NCBI RefSeq assembly: GCF_022229005.1
Contig: NZ_JAKKFD010000011.1
Location: 62,001 to 126,000, forward strand
Direction: 5' to 3'
Source of the DNA: Micromonospora trifolii
GTDB taxonomy: Bacteria > Actinomycetota > Actinomycetes > Mycobacteriales > Micromonosporaceae
DNA: 64,000 bases
The notes below the pieces were generated by a model. The model ran no database searches and was not told the DNA's origin. It was given only the letters and a program-made list of their open reading frames with translations. The translations under genes and the position numbers were made by a program. Shown one piece after another: positions 8,719-19,591 of the stretch (positions are counted from its first letter, which is position 1; every line of letters starts with the position of its first letter).

Positions 8719-9930
8719 TCAGCTCACCAGCAGCAGCGCGCCGACCGCGGCCAGCGTGGCGGTGACCGCGAGCAGGGTGCTGGTCAGCACGAACCGGGTC
8801 AGCGGCACCGCCACCCCGGCCGCCCGGCACCGCTCGAACCACAGCAGGGTGGCCAGTGACGCCCAGGGGGCGGCCAGCGGGCCGACGTTGGTGCCGATCA
8901 GCAGGGCCAGCAGGCGGGTGTGGTCACCGGTCGGCAGCACCGACTCGCCGGCCAGGTAGGCGGGAAGGTTGTTCACCGCGTTGGCGAGCAGCGCTCCGGT
9001 GCCACCGGCGCGCAGGGCGCCCAGCGCGCCACCGTCGGCGCCGACCAGGGTGCCGACCAGGTCGTCCAGCCCGTGCCGGCCGAGGGTCTGTACCACCAGG
9101 AACAGGCCGGTGACGAAGAACAGCAGGCGCACCGGGACCAGCCCCGGGCGCAGCGTGGCGGGGGAGCGGACCACGAACCCGACCAGTACCAGCGCGAGCC
9201 CGACGGTGGAGGCGATCTCGATCTCCACGCCGGCGAGGATGCCGGCGACGAAGATCAGGCAACCGGCGAGCGCCGTACGGTGCAGCACCGGGTCGGCCGG
9301 CACGTGCCGGGTCGGCGGGACGAAACGCCCACCGAGGGGCCGCTCCCTCCGCCACCACCCGAACCAGAGCAGGGCCATGGTGACCGTCACGGCGGCGAAC
9401 TGCGGCAACGCCATCCGAGCCGCGTACGCCAGGGGTGCCAGCCCGACCCGGTCGGCGGCGAGCAGGTTGGTCAGGTTGGACACCGGCAGCAGCAGGCTCG
9501 CGGTGTTCGCCAGCCAGACCGTGGTGACGGCGAGCGGGGCGGCGGGGATCCGCAGGTTCCGGGCCAGCGCGAGCAGCACCGGGGTGAGCAGCACTGCTGT
9601 GGTGTCGAGGTTGAGCACGAGGGTGGTCAGCGTGGCGAGACCACCGCAGAGCAGGAACAGCACTGCCCAACTGCCCCGGGAGGCGATGGCCAGTCGGCTG
9701 GCCAGCACGTCGAAGACGCCGGCCACGGCGGTCAGCTCGGCGAGCACGATCACGGTGCCGAGAAAGAGCAGCAGCGGCAGGATCCGGTGCAGGGTGGCGC
9801 TGGTCTCCGCGCGGGGGAGTAGCCCGCTCAGTGCGCAGGCCGCGCCGACCACGGCGAGGACGGCCGCCACCAGGTCCAGCGGGTGGGGTCGCCAGCGCGT
9901 GGTCGGTTCGGGCGGGGCGGCGACTGTCAC
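8719..9930 (-). CDS. ArsB/SLC13-type (CitMHS-like) inner-membrane permease
   Basis: The 403-residue protein has about ten to eleven hydrophobic helices in two repeated halves. Half-helix-type segments such as NLDTTAVLLTPVLLAL, NTASLLLPVSNLTNLL and NAVNNLPAYLAG are typical of the ion transporter superfamily containing ArsB and SLC13 carriers. It would move an anion (arsenite, a dicarboxylate or sulfate) across the cytoplasmic membrane. No arsR/arsC neighbour supports arsenite specifically. The gene converges on the MerR regulator, with four bases between stops, and starts at a GTG. Confidence 0.75.
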   Translation of the reverse strand: MTVAAPPEPTTRWRPHPLDLVAAVLAVVGAACALSGLLPRAETSATLHRILPLLLFLGTVIVLAELTAVAGVFDVLASRLAIASRGSWAVLFLLCGGLATLTTLVLNLDTTAVLLTPVLLALARNLRIPAAPLAVTTVWLANTASLLLPVSNLTNLLAADRVGLAPLAYAARMALPQFAAVTVTMALLWFGWWRRERPLGGRFVPPTRHVPADPVLHRTALAGCLIFVAGILAGVEIEIASTVGLALVLVGFVVRSPATLRPGLVPVRLLFFVTGLFLVVQTLGRHGLDDLVGTLVGADGGALGALRAGGTGALLANAVNNLPAYLAGESVLPTGDHTRLLALLIGTNVGPLAAPWASLATLLWFERCRAAGVAVPLTRFVLTSTLLAVTATLAAVGALLLVS

Positions 9931-10175
9931 GTCTGTTCACGTTGGCACAGGGCCTGGCCAGCCGTTTCGCAACCCCCGCCCTCGTGACGGACCCCACGGT
10001 TTCGCCCGAGAACCCGGTGCCACACCCGGTCCGGGCCCGTCACGTCCAATCCCATCGGCGGCGGGCCAGGCTGGTCCGATGCTTCATGTTCGCCGTGGAG
10101 CGGGCCGACAGGTGACGCCACCAGCCGCACCGGGCGGCGCAGGCGAGCAACCGTCGATGGGTCCCATCGCGTCCT

Positions 10176-11192
10176 ATGGATATGCGCAAGACCCTGCCGG
10201 CCGCCGCGACGGCCCTCCTGCTTGCCCTGACCTCCTGTGCCCCGTCCGAGCCGCCGGGGCCGCCGGAGCCGTCGCGCGTCGGCCCGCCGCCGGCCACCCC
10301 GACCGCCTCCCGCCAGGACCCGGGGCAGGCCGAGCGGACCATGGCCAGCCTGCGCCGGGTGGACGACCTGCCGCTGTACGAGATGACCTACGTCGGGGCG
10401 TACGACCCGACGGTGGGCACCGACGCGCCGCCACCCAGCCCGTTCGGGTGCTCGCTGTTCGTCGCCGCGGGCGACCCCGACCGGCCGGTGTTCGCCCGCA
10501 ACTTCGACTGGGACGCCAACCCGGCGCTGGTGCTGCGGACCGACCCGCCGGACGGGTACGCGTCCCTCTCGCTTGTCGACATCTCCTACCTCGGGGTCGG
10601 TGCGGACCCGGCCGGTGACCGTCGGCTGCTCAACGCGCCGCTGCTGCCCTTCGACGGGATGAACGAGCGGGGCCTCGCGGTGGGGCTGGCCGCCGACGAC
10701 GCGGCCACGGCCCGCCCCGTGCCGGGCAGGCCCACCGTCGGCTCGGTCCGGATCCTGCGGCTGGTGCTGGACCGGGCCGCCACCGTCGACGAGGCGATCG
10801 CCGTCTTCACCGGGCACAACCTCGACTTCGACGGCGGGCCGCCACTGCACTACCTGCTGGCCGACGCGACCGGAGCGTCAGCGGTGATCGAGTTCGTCGA
10901 TGGTGAGCTGCGGGTGGAACGGGGCGCGGGCGGCTGGCAGGCGCTGACGAACGTGCCGGTCGTCGGGGTGCCCGAGCAGCGGCGGCGTGCGGACCGCCGG
11001 TACGGGCAGATCGCCGCCGCGCTGACCGACGCCGGCGGGGTGCTGGACGTCGCCGCGGCGCACCGGCTGCTCGCCGCCGTCCGTCAGGGGCACACCCGCT
11101 GGTCCGTCACGTACGGCCTGCGCAGCGGCGAGGTCCGGCTGGTCACCGCGACCGGTGCGGGCGAGCGGCGCTACCGACTGCCGATGAGCTGA
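10176..11192 (+). CDS. lipoprotein of the choloylglycine hydrolase/C45-like Ntn-hydrolase superfamily
   Basis: The 338-residue protein starts with a lipoprotein signal whose lipobox is LTSC at about residues 23-26, followed by a Pro-rich linker. The body has the FGCSLFV motif expected at the self-processing nucleophile Cys, then FARNFDWD and MNERGLAVGL, which match linear amide C-N hydrolases and acyl-CoA:6-APA acyltransferase-like proteins. It probably hydrolyses or transfers an amide-linked acyl group at the outer face of the membrane. The substrate is unknown. In this family the Cys becomes N-terminal only after cleavage, which fits a membrane-tethered proprotein. Confidence 0.75.
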   Translation: MDMRKTLPAAATALLLALTSCAPSEPPGPPEPSRVGPPPATPTASRQDPGQAERTMASLRRVDDLPLYEMTYVGAYDPTVGTDAPPPSPFGCSLFVAAGDPDRPVFARNFDWDANPALVLRTDPPDGYASLSLVDISYLGVGADPAGDRRLLNAPLLPFDGMNERGLAVGLAADDAATARPVPGRPTVGSVRILRLVLDRAATVDEAIAVFTGHNLDFDGGPPLHYLLADATGASAVIEFVDGELRVERGAGGWQALTNVPVVGVPEQRRRADRRYGQIAAALTDAGGVLDVAAAHRLLAAVRQGHTRWSVTYGLRSGEVRLVTATGAGERRYRLPMS

Positions 11193-11215
11193 CGGGTCGG
11201 CTCTCCCGGACGTGG

Positions 11216-11252
11216 CCGGGCCCGGCCCCCTCGGATCGGGGACCGGGCCCGG
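11216..11252. terminator. bidirectional hairpin terminator
   Basis: A 15-bp stem with one mismatch (arms 11216-11230 and 11238-11252, loop of 7) lies between two convergent genes and can serve both. Confidence 0.75.
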
Positions 11253-11267
11253 TGTGGTGCGCGGTGC

Positions 11268-12713
<1,446 letters not shown>

Positions 12714-12851
12714 CGGCGGGGCCCTTCGCAAGGGGGAGACGATGGTTGACACGTTACCGTCCGACGAAGAACGTCGATGTGAGCTGGATCACATGAAAGC
12801 GGGTTCTTCAATGGATAGCATCGCGGTGACCTCGACTGCAGGGAGTGGCCC

Positions 12852-13559
12852 ATGACCAACCGGCGCGCACGCATCCTGGCGGTCGTCACACTGGCGCTCG
12901 TGTTGCCGCTGGTGGTGTTCATGGTGGTCCGCCTCGACGGCGACACCGGTGCGAGCGCACCGCGGCCGGTCTCCGCGCCCGCCACCTCCGCCGCGTCGCC
13001 GACGGCCAGCCCCGTCCCCACCGACCTGACCGTCATCGCGCCCGGCCGTCCGGGCGAGACGGCGGCCACCCGCCCGGCGCACGAGGTCCGCGACGCCGGT
13101 CCCGCCCCGCACAACTCGCTGGACGTCTGGTTCGTCCGGATGATGATCCCGCACCACGCGCAGGCCCTGGCGATGGCGGAGCTCGCCCCCGACCGGGCCG
13201 CCGACCCCGACGTCCGGGCCCTCGCCGAGCGCATCCGGGCCAGCCAGGGGCCGGAGATGGGCATGATGCGCGGCTGGCTGCAGACCCGTGGCCTCCCGGC
13301 GGAGGTGCAGGGGCACGACCACGGCACCATGCGCGGCATGCAGACGCCGGAGGCGATGCGGCAACTCGCCGCGACCCGCGGCGCGGACTTCGACCGGCTC
13401 TTCGTCCGCATGATGACCGAGCACCACCAGGGCGCCATCGAGATGGCCACCAACCTGCTCACCGTCGGCTCCGACCTGACGCTCAACGAGTTCGCCAACT
13501 CCGTCGCCACCGAGCAGACCGTCGAGATCGACCGCATGCGCCAGGTCCTCGGCGGCTGA
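12852..13559 (+). CDS. DUF305 family secreted/membrane-anchored protein
   Basis: The 235-residue product has one N-terminal membrane or signal helix, a Ser/Thr/Pro/Ala linker, and two DUF305 ferritin-like half-repeats marked by FVRMMIPHHAQALAMAEL and FVRMMTEHHQGAIEMATNLL. The paired His and the Met-rich segment MGMMRGWLQ, with HDHGTMRGMQ, suggest metal, possibly copper, binding, as proposed for this family. An AGGGAGTGG ribosome site precedes the ATG. Confidence 0.9.
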   Translation: MTNRRARILAVVTLALVLPLVVFMVVRLDGDTGASAPRPVSAPATSAASPTASPVPTDLTVIAPGRPGETAATRPAHEVRDAGPAPHNSLDVWFVRMMIPHHAQALAMAELAPDRAADPDVRALAERIRASQGPEMGMMRGWLQTRGLPAEVQGHDHGTMRGMQTPEAMRQLAATRGADFDRLFVRMMTEHHQGAIEMATNLLTVGSDLTLNEFANSVATEQTVEIDRMRQVLGG

Positions 13560-13612
13560 CCCCGGGCGCGGGGCGCGAGGGCCGAGCGTCCCGACACGTA
13601 CGCTGGGTGACC

Positions 13613-14827
13613 GTGAGACGCACAGTGTTCGGTCGCCCGCTGCGCGGCGTCGCCTTCGACGTTGCCGTCGCCGCGCTGGTGGTCCTCGTCTCCCTGGCCG
13701 CGGCGGTGAGCCAGCCGGGCGGTTGGGCGGCCACGGCGGTCGGCCTGGGGATGGCTGTGGCGTTGCTGTTCCGCCGCACCCACCCGAGCGCGGTGACGGT
13801 GGCCGTCGCGGCGCTCGCCCTGATCCAGGTGATCGCCCGCTGGGGTCCGCTCGTCTATGACGTGGCCGTCCTGATCGCGCTCTACAGCGTGGTGAAGTAC
13901 GGCCGGCGGCTGCGCGACGGCGTACTGGCTGGCGCGGTCGCGGCCGTCGGCGTGCTGCTGGCTGCCGCGCAGACCCCCAACGTCATCCAGTGGTGGGTGA
14001 CCGCGCTGTGGTACGCGCTGGTCACCGGCGCGGTGTGGTTGGTCGCGCTGAACGTGCGGACCCGCCGGCTCTACGTGCTCAGCCTGGAGGAGCGGGCCAC
14101 CACCCTGGAACGCGAGCGGGAGGCCGAGTCCCGGGCGGCGGTCGCCGAGGAGCGCACCCGGATCGCTCGTGAGCTGCACGATGTCGTGGCCCACAGCATG
14201 GCCGTGATGATCGTCCAGGCGGACGGCGCCCGGTTCATGCTCGACCGTGACCCCGCCCAGGCACGCACCGCCGTGAAGGTGGTCGCGGACACCGGCCGGC
14301 AGGCCCTCGAAGAGATGCGCCGCCTGGTCGGCGTACTGCGCGACGCCGGCCCGGCCGGCTCGGACGGGGCCGACGGGCTGGCGGTGGCGGCCGACCCCGA
14401 GCATCGACGCCTCGCGCTGGCCGAGCTGCCCGACCTGCTGGCCCGGTTCGACGACGCCGGTCTGCACGTTCGCAGCACCGTCACCGGTGCGCCACCGGCC
14501 CTGCCGCCGGGCCTGGAGCTGACCGTCTACCGGGTGGTGCAGGAGGCGCTGACCAACGCGCTCAAGCACGCCGGCGTCGGCGCCGGCGTCGAGGTCGTCC
14601 TGTCGTACACCGCTGAGGCCGTCGTGGTCCGGGTGGTCGACGACGGTCGCGGCCGCCCGCTGGTCAGCCCGGCGCCGTCCGGCGGTCACGGCCTGCTCGG
14701 CATGCGGGAGCGGGTGACCGTGTACGACGGCAGCCTCACCGCCGGCCCCCGGCTGACCGGGGGCTGGCAGGTCGAGGTTCGGCTGCCGCTACCGTCAGAG
14801 CCGGCAACGGAGGTGATCGCGGCATGA
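13613..14827 (+). CDS. NarL-type two-component sensor histidine kinase
   Basis: A ~404-residue membrane kinase. Four to five hydrophobic helices span the first ~140 residues with almost no extracytoplasmic loop, so it probably senses within the membrane. A coiled coil leads to the HisKA_3 motif RTRIARELHDVVAHSM (phospho-His in ELHD), then a HATPase domain with VVQEALTNALKHAG and VDDGRG. The GTG at 13613 follows TACGCT (13599-13604) by eight bases; GTG 13607 is the alternative. Its stop overlaps the ATG of the response regulator, its obvious partner. Confidence 0.9.
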   Translation: MRRTVFGRPLRGVAFDVAVAALVVLVSLAAAVSQPGGWAATAVGLGMAVALLFRRTHPSAVTVAVAALALIQVIARWGPLVYDVAVLIALYSVVKYGRRLRDGVLAGAVAAVGVLLAAAQTPNVIQWWVTALWYALVTGAVWLVALNVRTRRLYVLSLEERATTLEREREAESRAAVAEERTRIARELHDVVAHSMAVMIVQADGARFMLDRDPAQARTAVKVVADTGRQALEEMRRLVGVLRDAGPAGSDGADGLAVAADPEHRRLALAELPDLLARFDDAGLHVRSTVTGAPPALPPGLELTVYRVVQEALTNALKHAGVGAGVEVVLSYTAEAVVVRVVDDGRGRPLVSPAPSGGHGLLGMRERVTVYDGSLTAGPRLTGGWQVEVRLPLPSEPATEVIAA

Positions 14828-15489
14828 CGGTCCGAGTAGTGATCGTGGACGACCAGGCGCTGGTCCGCGCCGGGTTCCGGATGGTGCTGGAATCCCAGCC
14901 CGACCTGGAGGTCGTCGGGGAGGCGATCGACGGCGCGGACGCCCTGCGGGTGCTCGCCCGCACCGAGGCCGACGTGGTCGTGATGGACATCCGGATGCCC
15001 ACCATGGACGGGGTGGAGGCGACCCGTCGACTCTGCGCCGAGCGACCCGAGGGCGGGCCCCGGGTGCTGGTGCTGACCACCTTCGACACCGAGGCGGACG
15101 CGTTCGCGGCGCTCCAGGCCGGGGCGAGTGGCTTCCTGCTCAAGAACGTCCCGCCGGAGGAACTGCTGGCCGCGATCCGGGTGGTGGCCCAGGGCGACTC
15201 GGTGGTGGCTCCGTCGATCACCCGGCGCCTGCTGGACCGGTTCGCCGGTCAACTCGGCGCCGCCCCGAGCGCCGACCCTCGACTCGCGCAGCTCACCGAA
15301 CGGGAACGGGAGGTGCTGCTGCTGGTCGCCCAAGGGCTGTCCAACGCGGAGATCGCCGCCCGGGTGCACGTGGCCGAGGCGACGGTGAAGACCCACGTCG
15401 GGCGGATCCTGGCGAAGCTCCAGCTGCGCGACCGGGTTCAGGCGGTGGTCCTGGCGTACGAGAGCGGGCTGGTCACGCCCGGCGGATGA
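14824..15489 (+). CDS. NarL/LuxR-family response regulator
   Basis: The 221-residue regulator has a receiver domain with acidic pair VDDQ, phospho-acceptor Asp in VVMDIRMPTMDG and conserved Lys in LLKNVPPEE. A LuxR helix-turn-helix (LTEREREVLLLVAQGLSNAEIAARVHVAEATVKTHVGRIL) occupies the last ~65 residues. It overlaps the kinase gene by four bases. The FtsX-type permease 147 bases downstream is a plausible target, as in many resistance two-component systems. Confidence 0.93.
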   Translation: MTVRVVIVDDQALVRAGFRMVLESQPDLEVVGEAIDGADALRVLARTEADVVVMDIRMPTMDGVEATRRLCAERPEGGPRVLVLTTFDTEADAFAALQAGASGFLLKNVPPEELLAAIRVVAQGDSVVAPSITRRLLDRFAGQLGAAPSADPRLAQLTEREREVLLLVAQGLSNAEIAARVHVAEATVKTHVGRILAKLQLRDRVQAVVLAYESGLVTPGG

Positions 15490-15636
15490 CACCGCGTACG
15501 ACCTGGGTCGTAGCGGCCGGCGGGCGTACCGCGACCCGGGGCGCACGCAGGTCGAGCGCGCAGGTGGAGATCGACAGACCGGTGCCGGCCATAGCGTCGG
15601 AGGGGTCCGATCCGCCACCTGCACCGGGAGCCCCGC

Positions 15637-18111
15637 ATGATCCGCCTGACCCTGCGTTCGCTGCGCGCCGAGGCGCTGCGCATGCTGCTCTCGGCGCTCG
15701 CCGTCGTGCTCGGCGTCGCGTTCGTCGCCGGCACGATGATCTTCGTCGACGGGATGCGTTCCGGGGCGTACGAGCGGGCCGGCGCCTTCGACCGCCACAC
15801 CGACCTGGGGGTCTACTCGGCCGGCCGCCAGGTGTTGCCCCCGGCACTGGTCGACCGGGTGCGGGCGGTCGACGGGGTGGCCGCCGCCGCCGGTGAGCTG
15901 ACGAACACCGCCGGGATCGTCGGCGCCGACGGTCGGCCGGTGCTCGGCTTCACCATGCTCGTCGCCATCCCCACCGAGGACGCGCTGCGCTCGTACGAGG
16001 TGGTGTCCGGCCGGTTGCCCGACCGGGCCGGGGAGGTGGTGCTCGACGCGCCGACAGCGGCGGAGCAGGGCTTTGGGCTCGGCGCGGCGGTCCGGATCGG
16101 CGCCACCGGCGGGGCGGCCCGCCCGTACACACTGGTCGGCACCGTCGACGTGGCCGGCACCGCCCGCGACGTCGGCGGTCCGTTCGTCGGCCTGGTCGGG
16201 CCGGACGCGTTGGCCCTCACCGGCGAGCGGGGCTACGGCCGGATCATGGTTGCGGCCCGACCGGGCGTCGACGTCACGGCGCTGACCGAGCAGGTACGCG
16301 CCGTGTCCGGCGCCGAAGCCACACTGAAGAGTCGCCAGCAGATCCTCGACGAGGCCGTGGAGGACGCGGTCCGCAACGTGGACCAGTTCCGCATGCTGTT
16401 GTTGATCTTCGTGGGGGTCGCGATCGTGGTGGCCGGCTTCGTCATCGCCAACACCTTCGCGATCGTGCTGGCCCAGCGCACCCGACGGACCGCGCTGCTG
16501 CGCCTGATCGGCGCCACCCGGGGGCAGGTCTTCCGGTCCACAGTGCTGGAGTCGGCAGTGCTGGGGCTGGTCGCTTCCGCGCTCGGGGTGCTGTTCGGCG
16601 TGGCCCTCGCCGCCGGGTTGCGCCTGCTGCTGCCCCGACTGGACGTGCCGGTCACCGGTGGGCTGACCGTTACCGGTTCGACGGTGCTGACCGGCCTGCT
16701 GCTGGGCACCGGGCTCACCGTGTGCGCCGCCCTGCTGCCGGCCTGGCGGGGGACGCGGATCGCCCCGGTGGCCGCGCTCACCGACGCCGCGGTGCAGCCC
16801 AGCCGGGGTGCTGGCCGGGTTCGGCTGAGCGTCGGCGCGGTGGTCCTCGCGGTCGGTGTGGCCGCGCTGGGCGGTGCCGCCAGCGCCGGTCAGTTGCTAC
16901 TGGTGGCGGTCGGAGGGGTGCTCACCTTCTTCGGGATCGTGCTGTTCGGGCCGGTGCTCGTCCCGGCGCTGGCCCGGGTGTTCGGCTGGCCGGTACGGCG
17001 CGTGCTCGGCACCATCGGTGAGCTGGCGGTCAACAACACGGTGCGCAACCCACGGCGGGTCGCCGCGACGGCCACCGCGCTGGTGATCGGTATCGGCCTG
17101 GTTTCGGCGTTCATGGTCGGCGCGCGCAGCACCAAGGACGGCATCGAACGCAGCGTGGACGCCCAGATCGGAACCGACTTCGTGGTCAGCGGAATCGGTC
17201 AGGATCTGCCGGCCGCGCTCGTCGGTGAGCTCGCCTCCCGCCCCGAGCTGGGTGTGGTGCACGAGCAGCGCAGCACTGTCGTCGACGACGTCGAGATCCG
17301 CGCGGCCCACCCGGCGCTGGTCGGCCGGACGCTGAGCGGGGTGCTGGCCGGCGACGCCGAGCGGGTCGGGCCGGGGCAGGTGCTGGTACACAGCGAGTTG
17401 GCTCGGGCCCGCGGCTGGCAGGTCGGCTCGCCGGTGACCGTCGGGGGGCGGCCGTTCCGGGTGGCCGCAGTGGTCACCGACGACACCCGCGGCCGCGACG
17501 CGCCCACGGGTCACGTCATCGACCTGTCCGACCAGGACTTCGCCGCGCTCTTTCCCGCCCAGCGCGGCTACCTGGCCGAGATCGACCCCGCCGCCGGGGT
17601 GAGCCCCGAGCGCGCCAGCGACGCGATCACCACGGTGCTGGGCCGCTACCCGACGGTGAACCTGATGGACCAGGGCGCGTACAAGAAGATGCTCACCGGC
17701 ACTGTGGACATGCTGCTCGCCTTCGTCACCGCGCTGCTCGGCCTGGCCGTGATGATCGCCCTGGTCGGCGTGGCGAACACCCTGAGCCTGTCGGTGGTCG
17801 AACGGACCAGGGAGAACGCCGTGCTGCGGGCGGTCGGGCTCACCCGAGGACGGATGCGGGCGGTGCTCGCCGTCGAGGCGGTGCTGATGGCGCTGGTCGG
17901 CGCGGTGCTCGGAGTCGGGCTCGGCACCGGAGTCAGCGCGTCGGCGATGGCCCTGCTGGACCGTCTCGGCGGTGACTTCCACGTGGTGCTGCCGCTCGGC
18001 CAGCTCGGGCTGATCCTCGGCGTCGCGGTGCTGGCCGCCCTGCTCGCCTCGGTGCTGCCGGCCCGCCGGGCGCTGTCCCGCCCGGTCGTCGAGGCGCTCG
18101 CCGACCAGTGA
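15637..18111 (+). CDS. FtsX/MacB-type ABC transporter permease
   Basis: The 824-residue protein has the full duplicated architecture: an N-terminal helix, a ~220-residue extracytoplasmic MacB_PCD domain, three FtsX helices near residues 250-370, two linker helices near 400-450, a second anchored periplasmic domain, and three final FtsX helices near 690-815. Motifs such as RTRRTALLRLIGATRGQV and RTRENAVLRAVGLTRGRM are the coupling segments that contact the ATPase. Members move lipids or peptides or transmit force. No ATP-binding subunit is encoded next to it on either side, which is unusual. Confidence 0.88.
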   Translation: MIRLTLRSLRAEALRMLLSALAVVLGVAFVAGTMIFVDGMRSGAYERAGAFDRHTDLGVYSAGRQVLPPALVDRVRAVDGVAAAAGELTNTAGIVGADGRPVLGFTMLVAIPTEDALRSYEVVSGRLPDRAGEVVLDAPTAAEQGFGLGAAVRIGATGGAARPYTLVGTVDVAGTARDVGGPFVGLVGPDALALTGERGYGRIMVAARPGVDVTALTEQVRAVSGAEATLKSRQQILDEAVEDAVRNVDQFRMLLLIFVGVAIVVAGFVIANTFAIVLAQRTRRTALLRLIGATRGQVFRSTVLESAVLGLVASALGVLFGVALAAGLRLLLPRLDVPVTGGLTVTGSTVLTGLLLGTGLTVCAALLPAWRGTRIAPVAALTDAAVQPSRGAGRVRLSVGAVVLAVGVAALGGAASAGQLLLVAVGGVLTFFGIVLFGPVLVPALARVFGWPVRRVLGTIGELAVNNTVRNPRRVAATATALVIGIGLVSAFMVGARSTKDGIERSVDAQIGTDFVVSGIGQDLPAALVGELASRPELGVVHEQRSTVVDDVEIRAAHPALVGRTLSGVLAGDAERVGPGQVLVHSELARARGWQVGSPVTVGGRPFRVAAVVTDDTRGRDAPTGHVIDLSDQDFAALFPAQRGYLAEIDPAAGVSPERASDAITTVLGRYPTVNLMDQGAYKKMLTGTVDMLLAFVTALLGLAVMIALVGVANTLSLSVVERTRENAVLRAVGLTRGRMRAVLAVEAVLMALVGAVLGVGLGTGVSASAMALLDRLGGDFHVVLPLGQLGLILGVAVLAALLASVLPARRALSRPVVEALADQ

Positions 18112-18152
18112 CCCTGCCGGGTCACGTCAGTGCTGGCAGACGGACATCCGCC

Positions 18153-18190
18153 GGCCGGTCCCGCCATCTTCCCCGGCGGCGGGACCGGCC
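18153..18190. terminator. bidirectional hairpin terminator
   Basis: A perfect 13-bp stem (18153-18165 with 18178-18190, loop of 12) lies between the convergent permease and UDP-sugar dehydrogenase genes. Confidence 0.75.
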
Positions 18191-18203
18191 AGCGGTGCCG
18201 GGT

Positions 18204-19466
18204 CTACAGGCGCTCGACCATCGGGCCGACGCACCGGTTGCGGGTGTCGAACACGTAGCGGGCGTGCTTGACCACGAGGTCGTAGTCGAAGGTGTCGTGG
18301 TCGGTGACCACCACCACCGCGTCGGCCGCGCGCACCTCCAGCTCGGTGAGCCCGACCACTGTGACCCCGGCGGGGATCTGGTGTGCCTCGGCGTACGGCT
18401 CGACGGCGTGCACCTCGGCGCCGAGGGCCTGCAACCGGCGGGCCACGTCCACGGCGGGGGAGTCGCGCATGTCGCCGGTGTTCTTCTTGTACGCCAGACC
18501 GAGTAGCAGCAGTCGGGCGCCGCTGACGGCCCGGCCGTCCCGGTTCAGGCCGCCCATGATCCGCTGGGTGACGTGTTCGGGCATCTCGTGGTTGACGTCG
18601 TTGGCCAGCTCGATGAAGCGGAACTGCCGACCGAGACGGCGCTTGACCTGCCAGGACAGGTAGCACGGGTCGATCGGCAGGCAGTGCCCGCCGACGCCGG
18701 GGCCGGGCCGGAACGGCAGGAAGCCGAACGGCTTGGTCGAGGCGGCGTCGATCGCCTGCCAGACGTCGATGTCGAGGTGGTGCGAGAGCATGGTCAGCTC
18801 GTTGATCAGCGCGATGTTGACCTGGCGGAAGGTGTTCTCGATCAGCTTGGTCAACTCGGCGACGCGGGTGGAGTCCACCGGTACGGTGCGCTCCACGAGG
18901 CGCTGGTAGAACTCGTCCACCCGGACCAGCGACGCCGCGTCCACACCGGAGACCACCTTCGGGGTGTTCTCCAGTCGCCAGGTCGGGTTGCCCGGGTCGA
19001 TCCGCTCCGGGCTGTAGCCGAGGTGGAAGTCGCCGGGGCTGGTCAGCCCGCTGGCCGACTCCAACAGCGGGCGCAGGAGCTCCTCGGTGGTGCCCGGGTA
19101 GGTGGTCGATTCCAGGATCACCGTGCAGCCCGGGCGCACGTACGGGCCGATACCGATGCCGGCCTGCTCGACGAAGCTCAGGTCCGGGGTCCCGTCGCGC
19201 AGCGGGGTCGGCACCGTGATGACGCAGATGTCGAACCCGTCAGCGTCGGTGTACTCCGTGCTGGGGTGGTAGCGGCCGCTGCCCAACGCTCGGCCGAGCC
19301 GGTCGGCCGGGATGTCCTCGACGAACGACTCGCCGGAGGCGAGACGCTTCACCCGGTCGGCGTCGACGTCGAGACCGACCACGTCGAGCCCCGCCTCGAC
19401 GGCCCGCATGGCCAGCGGCAGTCCGACGTACCCCTGACCGATCACGACCAGCTTTTCAGCGCTCAC
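18204..19466 (-). CDS. UDP-N-acetyl-D-mannosamine/UDP-glucose-type nucleotide sugar dehydrogenase
   Basis: The 420-residue NAD-dependent enzyme has the Rossmann motif VIGQGYVGLPLA, the central helix with TKLIENTFRQVNIALINEL, the catalytic Cys in GVGGHCLPIDP, and the C-terminal domain with GLAYKKNTGDMRDSPA. The double oxidation converts a UDP-sugar C6 alcohol to a uronic acid for surface polysaccharide. The GGHCLPIDP and KKNTGDMRDSPA forms are closest to the WecC/TuaD-like branch for UDP-HexNAc. It is 12 kb from the polysaccharide genes at 31-36 kb, so any link is by inference. Confidence 0.88.
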   Translation of the reverse strand: MSAEKLVVIGQGYVGLPLAMRAVEAGLDVVGLDVDADRVKRLASGESFVEDIPADRLGRALGSGRYHPSTEYTDADGFDICVITVPTPLRDGTPDLSFVEQAGIGIGPYVRPGCTVILESTTYPGTTEELLRPLLESASGLTSPGDFHLGYSPERIDPGNPTWRLENTPKVVSGVDAASLVRVDEFYQRLVERTVPVDSTRVAELTKLIENTFRQVNIALINELTMLSHHLDIDVWQAIDAASTKPFGFLPFRPGPGVGGHCLPIDPCYLSWQVKRRLGRQFRFIELANDVNHEMPEHVTQRIMGGLNRDGRAVSGARLLLLGLAYKKNTGDMRDSPAVDVARRLQALGAEVHAVEPYAEAHQIPAGVTVVGLTELEVRAADAVVVVTDHDTFDYDLVVKHARYVFDTRNRCVGPMVERL

Positions 19467-19591
19467 CCAGGCTCCCGCAGCAGATGGTGTAAATGGCCTG
19501 CTGAGAGCCTAGAGGCGTCTTCGGCGTCGTAAGTCCGTTTTGGGGATATCGGTGCTGGTGGGACTGCCGGGGGTCGGCGCCAGCGGTCGGC

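Noticed and set aside
12845..13606. Extension of the histidine kinase upstream over the DUF305 gene
   Set aside because: That part is out of frame with a clear DUF305 gene; kinase homology starts after 13613.
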